From: Fomitopsis serialis
Taxonomy: Eukaryota; Basidiomycota; Agaricomycetes; Polyporales; Fomitopsidaceae
Assembly: GCF_022376445.1 (NCBI RefSeq)
Contig: NW_025955449.1
Span: 1-26,826, forward strand
Direction: 5' to 3'
Length of the DNA stretch: 26,826 nt
The notes under the pieces are model-generated. The model ran no database searches. It was not told the origin of the DNA and saw nothing but the letters and a program-made list of their open reading frames with translations. The position numbers and the translations under genes are program-made. Positions within the stretch are counted from its first letter, which is position 1. Every line of letters begins with the position of its first letter. Below, one piece after another: positions 1 to 10,285 of this stretch.

Positions 1-1524
1 CCGGTGAGTTTCACGCGCTATCTTTGTTTCACAATCGCGTCTGAAGAGTCGGTCCAGGAAATCACACCACTGATCTATACCCCGACTGTTGGCGATGCAT
101 GCCTCCAGTTCTCACATATATACCGTAGGCCTGAGGGCTTGGTGAGTAGTCCTGGGTCCATTATGCGTGCAGTTGAGCATTAACCCTTCGGATAGTATAT
201 TTCGTACAAAGACAAGGGCAACATCTTGAAGGTGCTTCGCAACTGGCCCCGCATCGATGAGGGGCGCATAGCCGTCGTCACAGACGGCTCGCGTATCCTC
301 GGTCTGGGTGACCTGGGGCTGAACGGCATGCCCATTTCCATCGGCAAACTCTCCCTCTACGTTGCGGGTGCCGGCATCCGCCCATCATCCACCATCCCCA
401 TCTGCCTCGACCTTGGGACGAATAATCAGAAGTTCCTCGAGGACCCGTTCTACCTGGGCCTGCGCCAGCCGCGGGTGCCGTCCGTGGATATGACCGCATT
501 CATGGACGAGTTCATGGATGCGATGCGCACCGTGTTCCCCAAACTGCTCATCCAGTTCGAAGACTTCAGCACGGACAACGCGTTCTTGTACTTGTCGCGC
601 TATCGCAATCGGTACCCGCTCTTCAACGATGACATCCAGGGCACAGGCGCAGTCGTCCTGAGCGGGTTTCCTGAATGCCGCGAAGCTCAGCGCGCAGGCC
701 AGCGGGCGGCCCCTCGAGGACCAGAGGATCCTGTTCTTCGGCGGCAGCAGTGCCGGTGTTGGTGTTGCGACGCAGTTGATGGCGTTCTTCCGACTGCAGG
801 GCATGAGCGAGGAGGAGGCGCGGCAGAGGATCTGGCTCGTAGATAGCCAGGGTCTCATCTTCGACACGCGCGGACCCATGGCCGAGCACAAGAAGCGTAA
901 GTCTCGCCCACGAGCGCTGCATAGCGTCCACTGACGTCTCGCCAGTGTTCTCGCGACCGGACTACAACGGGCCCCCGATGACGGACCTGACCGAGATCGT
1001 GAAGTACGTGAAGCCGACCGCGCTGCTCGGCCTCTCCACCATCAAGAACGCCTTCAGCCAGTCCGTCGTCGAGACCATGTCCGCGATCAACCCGCGCCCC
1101 ATCATCTTCCCGCTCTCCAACCCCGTGCGCCTGTCGAGTGCGAGTTCCACGACGCCGCCGCATGGTCGCGCGGGCAGGTCATCTTCGCGAGCGGGTCGCC
1201 GTTCCCGGAGGAGGAGCACGCCGGGCGGATGCTCTACCCCGGCCAGGGCAACAACATGTACATCTTCCCTGGGCTGGGCTGGGTGCGATCCTCGCGCGCG
1301 CGTCGAAGGTCACGGACAGCATGGTCGAGGCGTCCTCGCTCGGCCTCGCGGACTCGCTCACGGCGGAGGAGAAGGCGCTGGATATGATCTACCCGCGTGT
1401 GGAGCGTATCCGGGAGATCAGTGAGCAGATCGCGACGAAGGTGATCAGGGCGGCCCAGCGCGCTGGTGTAGACCAGAATACGGAGATCAAGGATTTGTGG
1501 GATGACCAGCTAGGGAATGGGTGA
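1..1524 (+). CDS. NAD-type malic enzyme, 3' part, with three frame breaks
   Basis: Malic enzyme oxidatively decarboxylates malate to pyruvate; family members work in the mitochondrion or cytosol. The 5' end lies outside the window. Visible family motifs are IYTPTVGDAC with SHIYRRPEG (about 76-138), DGSRILGLGDLGLNG (about 283-330), QFEDF and NDDIQGTGAV (metal-binding region, about 553-655), the nucleotide-binding FFGGSSAGVG (about 733-762), and a C-terminus running to the TGA at 1522-1524. Introns are 142-195 and 897-945; another may lie within the first 45 bases. The frame changes three times: an extra base near 670, a missing base near 1136 and a missing base near 1280. Each looks like a one-base change in a short run (extra C, lost G, lost T), and the protein resumes its family match directly after each. 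The gene is therefore either a recent pseudogene or an intact gene with sequence errors. It converges on the TENA-like gene at 1932. Confidence 0.85.
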
Positions 1525-1931
1525 GAGGCAAGATGTGGAATCCGTGAATATTAGGTGTAGACGTCATTTCTGCTGTTGTGTTGTCGTGCTTCATAGATCG
1601 CTGTTTGGTGGTGATTTGGATGTATCGTTATTGTGCTTCTATCGGTTTGGAGTGCCAACACTTGAAGCTTGACTATCAAGAGGTGACAACGCACGATTGG
1701 TTTGTGTTAGATCGTCGTCCACGAGGAGTCCATATGGTTCACGGGTCTCACGATGTTACAGTACAACTTTAATAACGTCCATAAGAACAGTCGGGCACCA
1801 GCAGTCTCACTGTTTACTATCAGTAGCCCACTTGTAGAGTTCGGTCTCGCCCTTGCATGCTTTTTGGAAGATTTCCTTGGCTTCGGCGTAGTGATCCTTC
1901 CAAAGGTCGTAGTTCGCCGTGAAGAAGCCTA
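1525..1931. other. Convergent 3' intergenic region
   Basis: This 407-bp stretch lies between the malic enzyme stop and the stop of the first TENA-like gene. It should hold both 3' untranslated ends. The left edge of the tandem duplication falls inside it at about 1696. The part from about 1826 to 1931 still resembles the 3' coding end of the second TENA-like copy but is out of frame here. Confidence 0.6.
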
Positions 1932-2980
1932 TCATACTGTTCGTAAGCATCCAACGTGCATCAGCCCTGAAGATGCGACGGAGTTCTCACTAATCTGCGT
2001 TGTTACGCCGGCCTCGTCGGTCGTGAGGTTACCATTGGGCTCGATCCAGAGTTTGTACCAGAGCGTCTCTGGGAAGACAATAAGCACATCAAACAGACAG
2101 TCATATGGTCCACATACGCTTGACGTCATCTGTCGCTTTCTCGTACAGTGGGTGTGCCAAAGCATAGTAGGACTGGAAGCGGCGTCCATGAGCAACCTCA
2201 TTATGTTGAAGCCGCTATCGTAATCACCTGAACGCATGGGATCATCGCAACAAGGCCCATCACCCAGTTCTGGGTCTTGGCCGCCTCGAATTGTAGGCCT
2301 GTGTAATAGTTGGTAGCATCCGCCGGCTGCGCCTGGAGCACATCGATGCCCTTCAAACCCAGGCCCTTGTCCACGGGGTCGACGCAGAGGTGCAAGGCAT
2401 CCTGAGCGTGCTTGCAGTAGTGCGAGGCCTTCTCAGCTGTTTCGTCGAACTCCTCCGTGGTTGTCGCCTTGACCGCGCGCTCGGTCTGGTAGAAGATGCC
2501 CTGTGCGATATAGATGTAGTCTTGCTGCATGCCACAATCCATATAAGATGAACGTGACAGTAGTGTACAAGGAGCATAGTACTGACCACCATGTAGGCTT
2601 GGAAACCTTTCAAAAGCGCAGCTGCGCCGGAGTCATTGGGGCCCGTCGTGCCCATCTCCTTGCAAAACGAGTTTCCGAGCAGCTGATTAAACCAGAGGTC
2701 ATGATGGTCAGGATCGTTGATCAGCCTGCTGACGAGATCGTCTCTGGCGGAGGGAAGTTGGTGAGTCGTTGAGAGACAACTGCAGCGAGAGGACATACTC
2801 AGCGACAGTGCCCTTCTGAGGCGGGTGGGCCTTGCGGACTTGACGTACCGCCTTGATCTGCTCGAGGGTCGCACCGTGCTTCGGAGAGGCCGCGTATCTA
2901 TTCAAGTCGTCGAATGCATCCTTGACACGGGAAGCGTGGTTCGGCTTTGCGGAGACAAGGACGGCGAGGGTTCGGGGCAT
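1932..2980 (-). CDS. TENA/THI-4-like (haem-oxygenase-fold) protein, copy A, C-terminus frame-shifted
   Basis: The proposed exons, read on the minus strand, are 2980-2799, 2743-2587, 2524-2228, 2172-2118 and 2068-1932. The introns are 49-62 bp with GT-AG ends, and the product is 275 aa. Family hints are the helix-rich make-up, NQLLGNSFCKEMG, FQAYMVQDY (across the exon 2/3 junction), MIPCVQSYYALAHPLYE and LWYKLWIEPNGN. TENA proteins include thiamine-salvage hydrolases, but many fungal members have no known substrate, so the reaction is not assigned. Compared with copy B (4770-5944), the frame changes after SSGLM because of clustered small indels near 1940-1960. The reading stops at GCLRTV and loses about 40 C-terminal residues that copy B keeps; the lost region is still recognisable in another frame to about 1826. 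The gene may be decaying or may make a shorter protein. Confidence 0.72.
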
Positions 2981-3048
2981 CGTTGTTAGTGGACACGGTC
3001 AGTTGAACGAGATGGTTGGGACAGCAATTGCACGTTCGCTGCTGACAA

Positions 3049-3058
3049 CTTATATATC
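3049..3058 (-). promoter_or_regulatory. TATA-like element of TENA copy A
   Basis: On the minus strand the bases read GGGATATATAA, about 70 bp upstream of the ATG at 2980. An equivalent TATAAG lies at the same distance in copy B, so the core promoter position is kept in both duplicates. Confidence 0.5.
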
Positions 3059-3874
3059 CCGAGTCCCAAGCAGTCCAGTGCAATCCAGCCGCGCGGAGTT
3101 GTGCTCCCTAACATAGCGCCTCCACCGACTTGCCTAGCCAGAACAAGCGCGCGAACTGGAGAGCTTCCACTGCATCTATGGAGGAAGCAAAACGCACTTT
3201 AAAATGTGTAGATCACAGGGGCGGTATAGTCCGCGGAGGAGCTGGATTTGCACGATTTGGAGGATAATCTGCTGCTCTGAACGTCCGGTGTAAGGCACAG
3301 CCAACGTTTGGATTGACAGATGCGGCACCAGTACAGAAGTACTGATACGTCAGTTGTATCAGGGGATATGTGAGCGCTCCTTGGCCGAGAATACCCAACC
3401 AGCGCAAGCGTCAAGTTCCTAAGAACACAGACCGTGAATCTTGTCCGACACATACGAAGTTCAGTTATGAAGAATACGGAGGCGCACTCATTTGGTTGCT
3501 GCCGGAAGCTAAAATGCCCGTAGTAGCCTGCGTACTGCCTTGTGACTTGCACGAGTACCGTACAGACTCTGGCGTTAGTCAATATCTCACACCGAAGCAG
3601 ATCGAAGAGATGCTACCATGGTGTCATGAACGGGTCAAGTTGTCACAGTAGTGCCAACTAATTACCGACTGAATACCGCTTCGATACCGCTGCCAGTAAA
3701 AGTTGCATCTGGACCGTGGATAATATATGGCTTCGACCGTAGGTTCATCGCGAACTTACTAGTTCTGAACAGCAAGGTGCCGGGGTTGACGCAGGATGGA
3801 AGTTGAGGGACAGTGTAAAGTGATGTGCAGCATGCAGCATGTAGATGGTCCATGGGCCATAATATGAACTTCCT

Positions 3875-3898
3875 GAGGAGGAGGAGGAGGAGGAGGAG
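3875..3898 (+). repeat. (GAG)8 microsatellite
   Basis: Eight uninterrupted GAG units are present here. The matching place in the right unit (about 6873-6890) has only a broken short form around an actcggaggagg core, so the array expanded in the left copy or shrank in the right one after duplication. Confidence 0.9.
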
Positions 3899-4307
3899 AG
3901 CGTCAATTGGGCAAGCGGGACATCGCACACGTAATCTATGGGTACCAACACGTCGTATGCAGATGCTTGGCAGATGCTCATGCAGTACTGTCCTGTACTG
4001 TCAGTACTTGCCAGTCGAACTCTGAGTAGCACTTGCCAGCCTGCGGAGTCAACGTCTTTCTGAACTCTCTTAGCTGGACTCGGAAACCAAGTACTGGAGG
4101 TTCGGATCACTTGTATACCTGTTATCGCCTCAAGTCTCGACACACCCGTGACTCGAGTGCCTACGGTGATCCTGGGCCCGGCCCTAGTACATACCAGCGG
4201 GAGATCCAGGACGTGTCAACGACGTAGGCCTAGGATCTCATCATCGCTGAAACCGCGTTCACTGAATCATCCTACCGGGAGACTGGACTACGACTCGCTT
4301 CATTGGG

Positions 4308-4685
4308 ATGAATTGGCGTCTAGGTTCCATTCTATGTCTGGGCTATGCCGGATCTGTGTGGGCCAGCAGCAGTCTTGTACCTGTCATAGACTCATCGCAG
4401 ATTGATCCTTGTGCCGCTATTGCGAACAAGACATGGATCTTGCCTCAGGACGCTCGTGCATGCTTCAGTTCTTTTCCAGTGGTTCCCGATATCAAGACTA
4501 ATGTACGCCCAGTTCACGCTATGAGTGACCTCATGAACTAACACACATATTCGCAGATCGTGGATGTGCTCAGCAAGTCCCTCGCCTTCCATACTTCAGT
4601 GAATTACCAACGTCAGGCGCCGCTTCCGTTCGAAGATATTCATGAGGACGTACATGCCGACTTGGCGCGGATTGATTTGTGTTAG
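4308..4685 (+). pseudogene. Truncated 5' copy of S41 (CPAF-like) peptidase gene
   Basis: Exon 1 (4308-4511, 68 codons) and exon 2 (from 4557), separated by a 45-bp intron, match the start of the full gene at 7298. They include a signal-peptide-like N-terminus (MNWRLGSILCLGYAGSVWAS) and the conserved DPCAAIANKTW and AFHTSVNYQ stretches. At 4670/4671 the coding sequence runs straight into the left edge of the next duplication unit. The frame continues for only four more codons (IDLC) and stops at TAG 4683-4685. The catalytic region is absent, so peptidase activity is excluded. What remains is an open 110-residue, probably secreted, chimeric polypeptide if the gene is transcribed. The start is the same ATG as in the full copy. 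Confidence 0.85.
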
Positions 4686-4769
4686 ATCGACGTTCACGAG
4701 AAGTTCATATGGGTCATACAATGTTACAATGTCAATCGCTTCCATGAGAGCAACCGGGCGCCAGCAGAC

Positions 4770-5944
4770 TCATTGTTTGCTATCAGTAGCCCACTTCCAG
4801 AGTCCGATCTCGCCCTTGCATGCTTTCTGGAAGATATCCTTAGCTTCGGCGTAGTGGTCCTTCCAGACATCGTAGTTCGCCGTGAAGAAACCTACCGTAA
4901 TATTTGTAAGAACATCCATCAACCCTGAAGACGGGACGGAGTGCTCACTGATCTGACTCGTTACCCCGGCTTCGTCGGGCGTGACATTACCATTGGGCTC
5001 GATCCAGAGCTTGTACCAGAGCGTCTCTGAGAGGATACTTAGCACATCAAACGGACAGGATAGTCTTTTGATCTACATACTCTTGACGTCGTCTGTTGCG
5101 TTCTCGTAGAGCGGGTGTGCCAATGCATAGTAGGCCTGAAAGTGTCAATAGTGAGCCCTCGATACGTGAAAACCACGGTTCTACTCACCTGGATACATGG
5201 GATCATCGCCACAAGCCCCATCACCCAGTTGTGGGTCCTGGCCGTGTTGAACTGCATGCCTGTGTAATAGTTGGTGACATCCGCCGGCTGTGCCTGGAGC
5301 ACATCGTTGTCCTTCAAACCCAGGCCCTTGTCTGTGGCGTCGACGCAGAGATGCAAGGCACCCCGAGCGTATTTGCAGTAGTTCGAGGCTTTTATAGTTG
5401 TTTCATCGAACTCATCCGTAGTTGTCGACTTGACCGCGCGCTCAGTCTGGTAGAAGATGCCGCGGGCGCAGTAGATGTAGTCTTGCTGCATGCCACAATG
5501 TACTTTAGAAGGTGAACGTGACACAAGTGTATGAAAAGCGTAGCACTGACCACCATGTAGGCTTGGAAACCTTTCAAGAGCGCAGCTGCGCCGGAGTCAT
5601 TGGGGCCTGTCGTACCCATCTCCTTGCAAAACGAGTTTCCCAATAGCTGATTAAACCAGAGGTCATGGTGGTCAGGGTCGTTAATCAACCTGCTGACGAG
5701 ATCGTCTCTGGCGGAGGAAACCCGGTCATTCGCTGAGAGACAACTGCAGCGAGAGGACTTACTCTGCGACAGTGCCCTTGTGGGGCGGGTGGGCCTTGCG
5801 AACTTGGTGTACAGCCTTGATCTGCTCGAGGGTCGCACCGTGCTTCGGAGAGGCCGCGTATTTATTCAGCTCGTCGAAGGCATCCTTGACACGAGAAGCG
5901 TGGTTCGGCTTCGCGGATACCAGCACAGCGGGGGTTTGGGACAT
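4770..5944 (-). CDS. TENA/THI-4-like (haem-oxygenase-fold) protein, copy B
   Basis: The proposed exons on the minus strand are 5944-5763, 5707-5551, 5485-5189, 5135-5081 and 5026-4770. All splice sites are GT-AG, the introns are 53-65 bp, and the product is 315 aa with an intact frame. The exon pattern is the same as in copy A. The protein has no signal peptide and is probably cytosolic. Family hints are NQLLGNSFCKEMG (about 80-92), FQAYMVQDYIY (about 108-118), MIPCIQAYYALAHPLYE (about 207-223), LWYKLWIEPNGN and a C-terminal KACKGEIGLWKWA helix. TENA relatives include aminopyrimidine hydrolases of thiamine salvage; the substrate here is unknown. Residues 61-113 (exon 2) are identical to copy A, whereas exon 3 is only about 79% identical. 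Its 3' end converges on the truncated peptidase copy, about 85 bp away. Confidence 0.78.
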
Positions 5945-7297
5945 CGTTGCTGGTGGACACGGTCAGTTGAGCGAGGCAGTTGGGGCTGGAGTTACACGTT
6001 CGCTGCTGACGCTTATATCCTGGATCCCAAGCAGTGCTAGCTTTCTTACCGGTACAATCCGGCCGCGGAATTGGGCATCCTGCCACGGTGTCTCAGCCGA
6101 CTTGCCAAAACATGTCATGGAAGCGCGCGAACCGGACACCTTCCTCTAGCATCTGGCATGGAGGAAGTGAAACCCACTTTGAAATGTATAGGTCACAGGG
6201 GCGACATAGTCCGCGGAGGAGCTAAGTTTGCACTGTTTGGAGAAGAATCACCTGCTTTGAACGTCCAACGCAAGGCATAACCAGAGTTTGAATTGACAGA
6301 TGTATTACAGAAGTAGGGATACGTCGAGTGTATCAGGGAATTCATAAGCGCTCCTCGGCCGAGAGTACCCAACCGGGAGAGTTCCTAAGAGCACAGACCG
6401 TGAATCTTGTCCGACATGCACAAAGTTCAGATATGAATAGTATGGAAACGCACTCATCTTCTAAAATTGGTTATTCCCGTGCAGGACATGGAAACTGCAA
6501 CACTCGTTGTCTGTGTACTACCTTCAAGTTGTGACTTGCACGAGAATTGTACAGGCTCTGGCCCTAGTCATTCTACCGCACCGAAGCAGATCGAAGAGAG
6601 GCTGTCATGTTGTCATGAATGAGATAAATGGACACGAAAATGCTGAGTAAATAGCGACTGAATACCGCTGCCAGTAGAAGTTGAACACATGGCTTCGACT
6701 GTAGGTTCGCCGCGGACTTCTCGCTTGGATAGCCTCTGGATAGCCGCGCAGACTCGTACCGGCGTTGCCACAGGATGAGGATTGATGCTGAGGAGCAAGT
6801 ACTATGAAGTGTTGTGCCGTATGCAGCATGTATCATATGGTTCATGAATCATGGGCCATGATGATATTCCTTGGGAGGACTCGGAGGAGGTGGCATTATT
6901 GGGCAAGTTTGACTCGGAAGCAAATGCTATCAAGTGGCGGGCCCGACATCGCACACGTGATCTATGGCGTACCAACATGTCGGGCGCTTCGTATGCAGTA
7001 TACGGTAGTACTAGTACTGTCAGTACCACCTGGGCCCTGCAGAGTCAACGGCTTTTGAATTCTCTTAGGAAACCACTGGAGGCCCGAATCACTTGTATCG
7101 TCTCAAGTCTTGACAAATCCGGGACGAGTGCCCACTAGTACGACCTGCGGTGAACCTGGGCTCCGGCCCTTGTCTTACATACCATCGGGAGATCCGGGAC
7201 GTGTCAACGACGTAGGCCTCGGACCTCGTCGTCGTCGCTGAACTTTGGTCACTGAAACATCCTACCGGGAAGCTGGATTACGGCTCGCTTCATCGTG
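5945..7297. other. Divergent intergenic region of the right unit
   Basis: This 1.35-kb stretch lies between TENA copy B and the complete S41 peptidase. No gene is recognised. It is the duplicate of 2981-4307 and holds both divergent promoters. Confidence 0.6.
6012..6018 (-). promoter_or_regulatory. TATA-like element of TENA copy B
   Basis: The minus strand reads GGATATAAG about 70 bp upstream of the ATG at 5944. The position matches the TATA-like element of copy A. Confidence 0.5.
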
Positions 7298-10285
7298 ATG
7301 AATTGGCGTCTAGGTTCCTTCCTACTATGTCTGGGCTACGCTGGATCGGTGTGGGCCAGCGGTCTTGTAGCTGTCATAGACTCTTCGCAGATTGATCCTT
7401 GTGCCGCTATCGCGAACAAGACATGGGTCTCGCCTCAAGATGCTCGTGCATGCTTCAGTTCTTTTCCAGTGGTTCCCGATATCAAGGCTAATGTACGCTC
7501 GGTTCACGCTCTGATAGTCTCAAGAACTAACACACATATCCGAAGATCGTGGACGTGCTCAACAAGTCCCTCGCATTCCATACTTCAGTGAATTACCAGC
7601 GTCAGGCACCAATTCCGTTCGAAGACATTCACGAGGACGTACATGCAGACTTGGCGCGGGTATCATCACAGGACCATTCCTCAGACTTCGATTTGCACGT
7701 CGACCTAGTACAGGCCCTCAAGAGACTGGTAGACGGGCACTGCTTCTACATGAACCTGTGTTATGACTGTAAGGCCAACGTGCTGCGTGCATTGCTTGTA
7801 CCGCACCCGAACTGACGTTTGTCATACAGCCTTATATACAACGTATCTACCGATCCATTGGTCCTTTTGACAGATGAACTGGACGTGCAACATGTCCACA
7901 TAGCACCGGAAGCCTTCAAAGTCTCCTCTGGCGAGTTTGGCGAAGAGCTGGACTTTTGGCAGGATGCACTTCCCGAAGACCTGAGAGGAAAGCTCGAGTT
8001 AGTAAGTGTAATATAATCTTGACGGTTGTTCCATGCATGAAAACGGCATCAGCTGTCAGGTGCAGAAGTACTATCCATTGATGGTGACGCGCCATTCGTT
8101 GCCGTGAACGGGAGCGCTGTCCAGACTGGGCGGATGCAGGCGTTTGGTACACGTCAAAACATGTGAGCTGTCCATTCAATGACAAAGAAGTCCCGCTGAT
8201 ACCTTCCTCAGGTTCTTTGCAAGCTATGGCCGGACTGAGTCTGGCTGGGTGTATTACTTCGGGGACTTCGCCGCCCAAAGTCTGCCTCTGAGGGACTTGG
8301 TAACCTTGACGCTGCAGATGCAGAACGGCAGTGATGTGGCATTCGCGAACGTCACGGTACGTGCCTGAGACTATGTAACAATCTTGCTGGCATCTTATCG
8401 CTCGTAGCTTCCGTACCGCTCCCGTCTATCGTCAGCCGTAGAGCCGGGACAAACGCATCGACTTTCTGGGCAAACAACTGCCTGGCCACAAACTCCACTA
8501 ACGGCGTCAACCTCTATGCGCAGCCTAACATTATCGTGGAGTCCGGCGAACGACAGCAACAGCCCTTCACCAACCCAGCGCTCGCCAGGTCAACACGGCG
8601 AAAGCATCACAAGAACGAGTTGGTTGATGCATCGCTGGCCCTGAACATCGAATTGCCATCCGAGATGGCACCCTCGTCTCCGCTCAAAGGCAGTTCAGGC
8701 GTTTCGCAGTTCTACATGCTGAATGCTACTGTGACGGACACGCCGACGGGCGTGTTGATGCTGGGCAGCTTCTCAGCGAGCTCATTCGACGACCTTCAGT
8801 CGAGTCTTTTGATCGGGTTGCAGAACTTGAAGGAGAAGGGTGCTGAGCAGTTGATCGTCGATGTGGCACGTGAGCTCAATCTCACTGTTATCGCTCTTAG
8901 ACTGATGGTTCTCCTCTGGACAGACCAACAATGGCGGAGGTCAGTGTTGCTACTGTATCGCCTAAGGTCGGCACTGAATAGAGACTTGGACAGGATACAT
9001 CTGCATTGCCCATGTGAGATTATCCTTCATAGTCAGTCTGCGCTTGTGCTGATAAATGTTCTTGCCAGTGGCTTCACCGTATCGTACGTGCCGTCCCATT
9101 CTTTGGGTGTTCTCTTGCCTGAGTAAGCATTTCTCAGATCGCGGGTCCCAAGGACACGACTATCCCGCAAGCAGGTCTTCAGACTCAGACACGAGCCTCG
9201 CCATTGGCCCAGCTCATCGTAAAGAATATCGCTAGTGGAGCCGACCCTGAGAACCTGCTCCTGTACAACCCGCTGAACTGGGAATACGCAAACAACACGC
9301 CCTTCCCTGGCACTGAGATTGGCTGCAGCCGCCTGTCAAAAAGACGGTCAATGGCGTGGAGGATACGTTCAGCCAGAGGTGCGTCTGAGACCCTGAACTG
9401 TCGCAGGGAGGTCGCTTTTTGAGGGTTTATTGAAGGCTGGGAGACGAGTGTCAGCCATTCGAGATGGACCCTCCGGCAGAGCCATTATTTGACGCGAAGA
9501 AAGTCGTGATCATCAGTAACGGACGGTTCGTGAATCAAGTACACTCGTCACGCACGTCAAATCGTACTGACTGAGGGCTTGACACTAGGTGTGCTAGCTC
9601 ATGCTCGCTGTTCAGTGTGCGTGGCATTCACGACGGAGTGCTGTCATGCAGACTCACACGTCAGCGTGTAGATTACCATGGCCAAGGGAGAGGGAGCCAC
9701 GACTGTGGTGGTCGGCGGCAAAGATGATATCCCACAGCAGTATTGCGGCGTCGTCGGTGGCCAATCAATCCGCTTCCCTAACATCGATACCGAGATTAAG
9801 GTCTGGATCGTGCCCGAATGAACCTCCGATACACCGCTGACCGCACGTCTTCCTCCAGACTGCTGGATTGAAGAATCACACCCTCGCGCCTCCAGACTTG
9901 TACGTGCTCAGATTGTGTTGAGACTCGACTTCAGGCTCAAGTTTACTCTTTTCTCTTGTGATTCAGCATCACAAACAGCCTGCATGGCATTACATGGAGG
10001 CTTGGGTTCGGTATTGACGATATCTCGGAGCCGGAGGGTAAGTCTTACTTCTTTGAGGATGTATGCGCGGCGATTTCCTGATCATCTGGATCTGTTGCCA
10101 GAATGGCAAGACCATCCTGCCGATGTCAACTTCCCGCTGACTGCGGACATGTGAGCTCTCTGCTTCTCTGCTGTCACACCTGCCTGACCATGTCTTCCGC
10201 CCTTGTGCTGGCTATGTGCTGCGGACGCCACAGCGTGAACAAGCCAACCGCTATCTGGGAAGAGATCGCAAAGACGCTCTTGTGA
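7298..10285 (+). CDS. Secreted CPAF-like S41 family peptidase, multi-exon, frame-broken
   Basis: This is a fungal S41 (tail-specific/CPAF-like) serine peptidase. The N-terminus is signal-peptide-like (MNWRLGSFLLCLGYAGSVWA), so it should enter the secretory pathway. Clear exons are 7298-7501, 7546-7768, 7830-8001, 8054-8162, 8212-8356, 8408-8869, 8924-8939 (16 nt), 8994-9013, 9069-9083, 9138-9378, 9436-9525, 9589-9616, 9672-9800, 9859-9899, 9967-10037, 10102-10150 and 10234-10285. Family landmarks in order are DPCAAIANKTW, SDFDLHVDLVQALKRLVDGH, PLVLLTDE, NNGGG, SNGRCASSCSLFS (expected active-serine region), QQYCGVVGGQS, HGITWRLGFGIDD and the ending AIWEEIAKTLL. Single-base losses are needed near 7855, near 8450 and near 9318, and the junction after 8869 does not keep frame with its canonical donor. 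The gene is a pseudogene or carries sequence errors. Its 5' third is duplicated at 4308. Confidence 0.85.

Larger units (their letters stand above)
2981..4307. other. Divergent intergenic region of the left unit
   Basis: This 1.3-kb stretch separates the TENA-like copy A start from the truncated peptidase start. No gene is recognised. It is alignable over its length with 5945-7297, with many substitutions and indels, which marks it as duplicated noncoding DNA. It holds the promoters of both flanking genes and a GAG microsatellite. Confidence 0.6.
1696..4670. repeat. Tandem duplication, left unit (about 2975 bp)
   Basis: This unit is directly repeated by 4671-7659. The left edge is set by similarity of 1696 onward (attggtttgtgttag) to 4671 onward (attgatttgtgttag). 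The right edge is set by the end of peptidase-exon similarity at gacttggcgcgg (4659-4670 and 7648-7659). It contains a TENA-like gene on the minus strand, a divergent intergenic region and the truncated 5' end of an S41 peptidase gene. The copies differ by many substitutions and small indels in the intergenic DNA, so the duplication is not recent. Confidence 0.9.
4671..7659. repeat. Tandem duplication, right unit (about 2989 bp)
   Basis: This is the second, head-to-tail copy of 1696-4670. It begins exactly where the truncated peptidase exon of the left unit ends and runs to the same exon point (gacttggcgcgg) inside the complete peptidase gene, after which the gene continues normally. The right unit therefore keeps the original gene-to-gene continuity at its right edge, while the left unit keeps the original junction with the malic enzyme flank. 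Confidence 0.9.

Noticed and set aside
10036..10102. Apparent frame break in the S41 gene near 10100
   Set aside because: Placing the donor at 10038 (gag g|gtaagt) and the acceptor at 10101 keeps the frame and reads EPEEWQDHPADVN, so no indel is needed.
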